A DNA stretch of 5,445 nt from an uncultured Collinsella sp. (GTDB lineage: Bacteria; Actinomycetota; Coriobacteriia; Coriobacteriales; Coriobacteriaceae): positions 1 through 5,445 of the forward strand of contig CALFDL010000001.1 in the NCBI GenBank assembly GCA_937950415.1. The letters are read 5' to 3'. A model generated the notes under the pieces. The model made no database searches and was not told where the DNA came from. It saw only the letters and a list, made by a program, of their open reading frames with translations. Each line of letters begins with the position of its first letter. Position 1 is the stretch's first letter. A program made the position numbers and the translations under genes. Of the stretch, positions 1-3,423 are shown in pieces.

Positions 1-167
1 GCAAGATCGTTTCGCGCTCGGCCATCATGCAGGACCTGTGGGACTCCGACGCCTTTGTGGACGACAATACGCTTACCGTCAACATCAACCGCCTGCGCAC
101 CACGCTCGATAAAATCGGCATCAAGGGGTATTTGACAACGCACCGCGGCCAAGGCTATTCGGTCTAG
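1..167 (+). CDS. Response regulator, OmpR/PhoB family, C-terminal fragment (5' end outside window)
   Basis: The first complete codon is at position 3, and 54 residues can be read before the TAG stop at 165-167. They form the end of a winged-helix DNA-binding domain. A segment reading LWDSDAFVDDNTLTVNINRL corresponds to the transactivation loop and recognition helix, and the closing THRGQGYSV is the wing hairpin that ends OmpR/PhoB regulators. The DDNTLTVNINRLR wording is typical of the BceR-like subgroup, which fits the BceS-like kinase that follows. In this family the N-terminal receiver domain, which lies upstream of the window, is phosphorylated by the partner kinase, and the protein then binds promoter DNA, often that of a peptide-antibiotic ABC transporter. 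Its stop codon overlaps the ribosome binding site of the kinase gene, so the two are probably translationally coupled. The family is near certain; the BceR subgroup is likely; the target genes are unknown. Confidence 0.93.
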   Translation, partial: KIVSRSAIMQDLWDSDAFVDDNTLTVNINRLRTTLDKIGIKGYLTTHRGQGYSV

Positions 168-170
168 GGG
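166..170 (+). promoter_or_regulatory. Ribosome binding site of the kinase gene, overlapping the regulator stop codon
   Basis: AGGGG begins inside the TAG stop of the response regulator and lies 6 bases before the ATG at 177. This overlap supports the chosen kinase start and suggests translational coupling between the two genes. Confidence 0.7.
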
Positions 171-176
171 CCGGCT

Positions 177-1220
177 ATGTCGTTTGGCAAGTTCTTCAAA
201 GATGCGCTGCTTCCCGTCGCCTTGTGGACGTGCGGTGTGCTGCTGAGCTGCTTTGTGCTGACGGTCGCCGGCGCACCCGTTTCTATCGTGGTCGTGGCGG
301 TTGGCGTGTCCTTTATCTTCGGTATGCTCGGCATCGTGGTCGAGTACGCGCGCCGTCGCCGTTTTCTGCGTCAGTTGGAGCGCGCGGCCGAAGAGCTCGA
401 GAGTCCCGCATGGGTGCAGGAGATGGTGCAATGCCCGACCTATGCCGAGGGCGAGCTCGAGTACGAGGTCTTGCGCCGGGTGGGCAAAGCCGCTTGTGAC
501 GAGGTTGCCGAAGGCAGGCGCCAGACCGATGACTATCGCGACTATATCGAGAGCTGGGTCCACGAGGCCAAGCTGCCTCTGGCGGCAGCCCATCTGATTT
601 TGGAAAACCTGGACGGCAGCGAAGATGATCTGTCGCGCGTAGATGACCTCGGTCGCGAGCTTGCCCGCGTGGAGCGCTATATCGACCAGGCGCTCTACTA
701 TGCGCGCTCGGAGGTTGTGGAGCGCGATTATCTGATTCGACGTTGGAACCTCAAGGCTCTGGTGACGGGTGCAATCAAGGCCAATGCGCGCGAGCTCATC
801 GCGGCACACGTGGCGCCGGTGTGCGAGAACCTCGACTTTGAGGTCTTTACCGACGAGAAGTGGCTCGAGTTTATTCTGGGTCAGCTCATTCAGAACAGCA
901 TTAAATATGCGTGCGAGGACGGCGCGAAGATCGTGTTTTCGGGCGCATTGCTGGACGAGGGCCTGGCGAGTGAGCGCATTGAGCTTACCGTTGCCGACAA
1001 CGGCTGCGGCGTGTGCGCGGCAGACCTGCCGCGCGTGTTCGAGAAGGGCTTTACCGGCGACAACGGCCGCACCACCAAGCGCGCAACGGGCATCGGCCTC
1101 TACCTGGTGGCGCGTTTATGCTCCAAGATGGGCATCGACGTCACCGCGGCATCCGAGCCCGGCGAAGGCTTCGTCGTAACATTCGCGTTTTCAACGAATA
1201 AGTTTCAATATTTCGAGTAA
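177..1220 (+). CDS. BceS-like intramembrane-sensing histidine kinase
   Basis: This is a complete 347-residue sensor kinase, close to the length usual for BceS/GraS-type kinases. Two hydrophobic helices (about residues 10-31 and 34-56) are joined by only a few residues, so there is almost no extracellular sensor domain. This is the hallmark of intramembrane-sensing kinases, which in known systems take their signal from a partner ABC transporter. A basic stretch (RRRR, 59-62) marks the cytoplasmic side. The phosphoacceptor motif is WVHEAKLPL with His129. The ATPase part shows an N box (LIQNSIKYA, Asn240), a G1 box (DNGCGV, 274-279), the RVFEKGF segment (286-292) and a G2 box (TGIGLYL, 304-310). 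All key ATP-binding motifs are present. It is predicted to autophosphorylate and pass the phosphate to the regulator encoded 9 bases upstream. The position four after His is Leu, where most HisKA kinases have Thr or Asn. No transporter gene follows, because a terminator comes next; a BceAB-type partner would have to be upstream or elsewhere. Family confidence is high; the ligand is unknown. Confidence 0.94.
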   Translation: MSFGKFFKDALLPVALWTCGVLLSCFVLTVAGAPVSIVVVAVGVSFIFGMLGIVVEYARRRRFLRQLERAAEELESPAWVQEMVQCPTYAEGELEYEVLRRVGKAACDEVAEGRRQTDDYRDYIESWVHEAKLPLAAAHLILENLDGSEDDLSRVDDLGRELARVERYIDQALYYARSEVVERDYLIRRWNLKALVTGAIKANARELIAAHVAPVCENLDFEVFTDEKWLEFILGQLIQNSIKYACEDGAKIVFSGALLDEGLASERIELTVADNGCGVCAADLPRVFEKGFTGDNGRTTKRATGIGLYLVARLCSKMGIDVTAASEPGEGFVVTFAFSTNKFQYFE

Positions 1221-1251
1221 CGCACGCGGTAGACGCCCACCCAAACAAAAA

Positions 1252-1285
1252 CGTGCCGTCCCAAACGGGGCGGCACGCCGTTTTT
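1252..1285 (+). terminator. Intrinsic terminator after the kinase gene, probably bidirectional
   Basis: An 11-bp stem (CGTGCCGTCCC with GGGGCGGCACG, one G-T wobble) closes on an AAAC loop and is followed, after three bases, by five T residues at 1281-1285. It lies 31 bases past the kinase stop. Five A residues at 1247-1251 sit just before the stem, so on the minus strand the same hairpin is followed by a U run. It could therefore also stop transcripts coming from the usp gene. Confidence 0.9.
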
Positions 1286-1318
1286 CTATCAGCCAACTCG
1301 TTGAAGTATGGTGACGAA

Positions 1319-1409
1319 GGCGCAAGGCCGGGAGGGGTTATCTAAGCCGACATCCCGCAGCCGCGAAGCGGCGAGGACGTCGGCGTGATAACCCCGCAGG
1401 CCTTGCGCC
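1319..1409. repeat. Long multi-segment imperfect palindrome (possible REP-like or MITE-like element)
   Basis: Nested complementary arms face each other: 1319-1329 with 1399-1409 (11 bp, GGCGCAAGGCC), 1334-1342 with 1387-1395 (9 bp, GGGGTTATC), 1346-1351 with 1379-1384 (6 bp, GCCGAC), and 1360-1364 with 1368-1372 (5 bp, GCCGC). A further TCC/GGA pairing is possible at 1353-1355 with 1375-1377. Small asymmetric internal loops separate the arms and the apex is a GAA triloop. Over 30 base pairs in 91 bases is far beyond chance. There is no T run on either side, so it does not look like a standard intrinsic terminator. It lies 13 bases past the usp stop, in the convergent space between the kinase and usp genes. 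It could be a dispersed extragenic palindrome, a transcript 3'-end stabiliser or a small non-autonomous element. Copy number cannot be judged from one window. Confidence 0.8.
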
Positions 1410-1422
1410 GACGGGAAGGAAC

Positions 1423-1860
1423 CTACTTCACGACCAAAATGTCGCAGTCCGTATTGCGCAGCAAAAACGTCGAAATCGAGCCCAGGAGCGCATACTTGAT
1501 CGAGGACAGGCCGCGAGCGCCGCAGAGCACCAGGTCGGGCTTAACCACGTCGAGCATCTCGTCCTTGAGCGTCTCGCGAATACGGCCAGCACGAATCATG
1601 ACCTCGACCTCGGGAATGTCGGGATTGGCCTTGGCCTCTTCGAGCTGCTTGGCGATGGAGTTCTTAAATGCCTCCTCTAGGCCGTTGACCAGATCGACCG
1701 GATAGGAACCGGCACTCTCGAGTGCCGTGGAATCGATGACGTGGCCGATGATCAGCTTAGCGCCGTTGTTCGCGGCGACTTTGATGGCGCGTGCGAGCAC
1801 AAAATCCTGCTGTTCAGTACCGTCGAGTGAAACAAATACCTTGGTGTAGCCCTCGTTCAT
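1423..1860 (-). CDS. Universal stress protein (UspA family, ATP-binding type)
   Basis: This 145-residue single-domain protein has the usual Usp length. It starts with a beta strand ending in a conserved Asp (KVFVSLDGT, Asp13). Its C-terminal part carries the nucleotide-binding signature G-2x-G-9x-G-S exactly: Gly114, Gly117, then Gly127-Ser128 in GARGLSSIKYALLGS. It closes with the strand CDILVVK. This motif marks the ATP-binding MJ0577-like class rather than the non-binding UspA class. Such proteins are cytoplasmic, usually dimeric, and accumulate under starvation or stress; their precise biochemical role is generally not defined. The ATG start is well supported by the strong ribosome binding site AAGGAGG. 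It is transcribed alone, convergent with the kinase gene and divergent from uppP. Its mRNA would run through the 1319-1409 palindrome before reaching the likely bidirectional terminator at 1252-1285. Confidence 0.95.
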   Translation of the reverse strand: MNEGYTKVFVSLDGTEQQDFVLARAIKVAANNGAKLIIGHVIDSTALESAGSYPVDLVNGLEEAFKNSIAKQLEEAKANPDIPEVEVMIRAGRIRETLKDEMLDVVKPDLVLCGARGLSSIKYALLGSISTFLLRNTDCDILVVK

Positions 1861-1865
1861 GGTTT

Positions 1866-1872
1866 CCTCCTT
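1866..1872 (-). promoter_or_regulatory. Ribosome binding site of the usp gene
   Basis: On the minus strand AAGGAGG stands 5 bases before the ATG whose first base is 1860. It is a near-perfect Shine-Dalgarno sequence, fixes the start and suggests efficient translation. Confidence 0.85.
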
Positions 1873-1950
1873 GGTCTATCGCACGGGCGCGGGGCTCGTG
1901 CGTCGGGCGGGCGCGGGCGCGTTGGCCGCCGGACACTTTATCTTGTTGCA

Positions 1951-1956
1951 GTTATA
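1951..1956 (-). promoter_or_regulatory. Candidate -10 element for the usp gene
   Basis: On the minus strand the hexamer reads TATAAC, about 90 bases before the usp start. I could find no convincing -35 box 16-18 bases upstream. A second AT-rich candidate, TAAAGT, lies closer at 1935-1940. The leader between here and the start includes an 8-bp hairpin (1880-1887 with 1895-1902, one wobble). This is a weak call. Confidence 0.25.
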
Positions 1957-1978
1957 CCCAAGGATTTCGGTTTGACCG

Positions 1979-2008
1979 CTCGCAATTCTGTGAACGGGCG
2001 AGTTTTTT
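1979..2008 (+). terminator. Terminator-like hairpin in the usp-uppP divergent spacer
   Basis: CTCGC (1979-1983) pairs with GCGAG (1998-2002); a smaller TTC/GAA pair (1986-1988 with 1992-1994) lies inside it, and six T residues (2003-2008) follow directly. The form resembles an intrinsic terminator or attenuator on the plus strand, but the stem is short and has an internal loop. It lies about 100 bases before the uppP start, so it would matter only if the uppP transcript begins upstream of it. Confidence 0.3.
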
Positions 2009-2097
2009 GGTAAGGGTAGGCGCGGTCGCACCGCCAACGGTTGATAATGGGACATCGCCCGCATCGTCCGCAGAACATCTACCGGCGGGTGTCTAAC

Positions 2098-2104
2098 GAG
2101 GGGG
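2098..2104 (+). promoter_or_regulatory. Ribosome binding site deciding the uppP TTG start
   Basis: GAGGGGG lies 5 bases before TTG at 2110. No comparable site precedes the other possible starts in this frame (TTG 2041, ATG 2047, GTG 2089). The protein from 2110 also begins where UppP homologues normally do, a dozen residues before the first catalytic motif. Confidence 0.75.
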
Positions 2105-2109
2105 TCCCT

Positions 2110-3090
2110 TTGGATATTATCGAGCTTCTAAAATCTGCCTTCATGGGCCTGGTCGAGGGCATCACCGAATGGCTGCCTGTTTCGTCGACCGGTCACATGA
2201 TCTTGGTGGACGAGTTCGTCAAGATGAACGTGAGCGAGACGTTCTGGAACATGTTCCTAGTCGTGATTCAGCTTGGCGCCATTCTGGCCGTCTGCGTGCT
2301 GTTCTTCCATGAACTCAATCCGTTCTCGCCCAGCAAGGGCAAGGAGGGCCGTCGCGACACCTGGGTGCTGTGGGGCAAGATTGTGCTCGGTTGCATTCCT
2401 GCGGCGGCGATCGGCCTGCCGCTCAACGACTGGATGGAGGAGCATTTCTACAATGCTCCCGTCGTGGCGCTGGCGCTCATTGTGTACGGCGTGCTGTTTA
2501 TCGTGATCGAGAACTGGCGTGCAAACAAGCGCGAGGAAATGGTCGTTGCCGGTTCGTTTGGTTCGCGTGCTGTGGTGTCGGGTGGACGTCCCGCCGGTGC
2601 GCACTTTGCGGCGCCCGCCACGGCTACCGCTGAGGATGAGGACGATGACGAGAACCTGGACTTTGGCTCCATCGCCACGCTCGAGGACCTCAGCTGGAAG
2701 ACTGCGCTGGGTATCGGCTGCTTCCAGGTGCTTTCGCTGGTGCCTGGTACGTCTCGCTCCGGTTCTACCATCATCGGCGGCCTGCTGCTGGGCTGCACGC
2801 GCTCGGTGGCGTCTAAGTTCACGTTCTTCCTGGCTATTCCCGTTATGTTTGGCGCAAGTGCGCTCAAGCTGGTCAAGTACTTCATCAAGGGCGGCACGTT
2901 CGGCACCAACGAGATCGCCATCCTGGGCGTGGGCTGCGTCGTCGCCTTTGTGGTGTCGCTTATCGCCATCAAGTGGCTTATGGGCTTCGTCCGCCGTCAC
3001 GACTTCAAGTGCTTCGGCGTCTACCGCATCATCCTGGGCATCGTGGTGCTTGCGTACTTCTTTGTCTTGGAGCCGATGCTCGGCCTGTAA
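2110..3090 (+). CDS. uppP: Undecaprenyl-diphosphatase UppP (BacA)
   Basis: This integral membrane enzyme removes a phosphate from undecaprenyl diphosphate, recycling the lipid carrier used for peptidoglycan and other wall polymers; extra copies are known to give bacitracin resistance. From the TTG start it has 326 residues. The first signature, GLVEGITEWLPVSSTGH (residues 13-29), contains Glu16, Glu20 and His29, matching E. coli Glu17, Glu21 and His30. The second, PGTSRSG (212-218), contains Arg216, matching E. coli Arg174. Hydrophobic segments lie near 46-66, 87-105, 116-134, 221-255, 268-289 and 304-322. All catalytic residues are present, so it should be active. It is about 50 residues longer than the usual 265-280; most of the excess lies in a polar insertion at about 138-192, with a run of acidic residues (EDEDDDE) near 175-181. 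The gene stands alone, divergent from usp, and is closed by its own terminator. No clear promoter was found; a lone GATAAT at 2043-2048 is possible. Confidence 0.97.
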   Translation: MDIIELLKSAFMGLVEGITEWLPVSSTGHMILVDEFVKMNVSETFWNMFLVVIQLGAILAVCVLFFHELNPFSPSKGKEGRRDTWVLWGKIVLGCIPAAAIGLPLNDWMEEHFYNAPVVALALIVYGVLFIVIENWRANKREEMVVAGSFGSRAVVSGGRPAGAHFAAPATATAEDEDDDENLDFGSIATLEDLSWKTALGIGCFQVLSLVPGTSRSGSTIIGGLLLGCTRSVASKFTFFLAIPVMFGASALKLVKYFIKGGTFGTNEIAILGVGCVVAFVVSLIAIKWLMGFVRRHDFKCFGVYRIILGIVVLAYFFVLEPMLGL

Positions 3091-3134
3091 CTTAGTCGAC
3101 GCTGCGCGGCGGCCGGGGCGACAACTTGTCATTC

Positions 3135-3176
3135 AAAGGGGGCGGCATGACCAGAAGGTCTATGCCGCCCTCTTTT
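3135..3176 (+). terminator. Intrinsic terminator after uppP
   Basis: GGGCGGCAT (3140-3148) pairs perfectly with ATGCCGCCC (3162-3170). An inner GACC/GGTC stem (3149-3152 with 3157-3160) closes on AGAA, with one bulged T at 3161. The stem can extend outward through G-T, G-C and A-T pairs into the TTTT run at 3173-3176. It begins 44 bases after the uppP stop and separates uppP from the helicase gene. Confidence 0.9.
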
Positions 3177-3331
3177 CATGCCAATTTGTTCGCCCTGGCC
3201 GCCGCTCGCTACCGTGGCCATGACATCGGCGGTTCCGTGATTGTCAATAGATTGGTGCAAAGCAACCTGACCCCATTGCACCAAATCCGCTGGGGCGGGC
3301 CTGACGGTGGCGCACGGAGTCGTGGTGTGAT
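3177..3331. other. Intergenic spacer between uppP terminator and helicase promoter
   Basis: I see no credible gene here. The only open frames are short, lack a ribosome binding site and run through the upstream terminator. The one notable structure is the inverted repeat at 3252-3284, described separately. A weaker CCGCCG/CGGCGG pairing (3199-3204 with 3227-3232) is probably a product of base composition. Confidence 0.5.
3252..3284. repeat. 9-bp perfect inverted repeat, possible operator
   Basis: TTGGTGCAA (3252-3260) and TTGCACCAA (3276-3284) are perfect inverted copies with 15 bases between them, giving a 24-base centre-to-centre distance, a little over two helical turns. No T run follows, so it is not a terminator. 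It lies about 50 bases before the putative -35 box of the helicase gene, where a dimeric regulator could bind. No regulator is recognised from this motif. Confidence 0.4.
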
Positions 3332-3362
3332 TTGCGTCGGTGTCCGCGCGGCTCGGTATACT
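3332..3362 (+). promoter_or_regulatory. Putative promoter of the helicase gene
   Basis: A good -10 hexamer, TATACT (3357-3362), lies 19 bases after a partial -35 box, TTGCGT (3332-3337). The spacing is on the long side. Transcription would begin near 3369 and leave a leader of about 55 bases, GC-rich and able to form a small GGCGC/GCGCC hairpin. Confidence 0.45.
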
Positions 3363-3412
3363 GGTACGGCTCAAACTATGGCGCCGCCCGCAGGCGCGCC
3401 GTCCGTCAGATG

Positions 3413-3417
3413 AGGAG
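3413..3417 (+). promoter_or_regulatory. Ribosome binding site of the helicase gene
   Basis: AGGAG lies 6 bases before the ATG at 3424. It supports this start although it places about 60 non-conserved residues ahead of the helicase core. Confidence 0.75.
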
Positions 3418-3423
3418 TCGCCC

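Noticed and set aside
1319..1409. Palindrome as an ordinary intrinsic terminator or part of a CRISPR array
   Set aside because: No T run follows on either strand, and there is no direct-repeat and spacer periodicity.
1385..1705. 106-codon plus-strand frame starting in the palindrome
   Set aside because: It is antisense to usp, whose ATP-binding signature is complete.
2041..2109. Longer uppP start adding 23 residues
   Set aside because: No ribosome binding site precedes 2041 or 2047, the added residues do not resemble UppP N-termini, and TTG 2110 has a strong site.
2257..3132. 291-codon open frame on the minus strand
   Set aside because: It lies opposite uppP, whose catalytic motifs are intact; the His/Arg-rich product is typical of a shadow frame.
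3126..3413. Possible 95-residue small protein in the uppP-helicase spacer
   Set aside because: It runs through the uppP terminator hairpin, has no convincing coding features and covers the helicase promoter.
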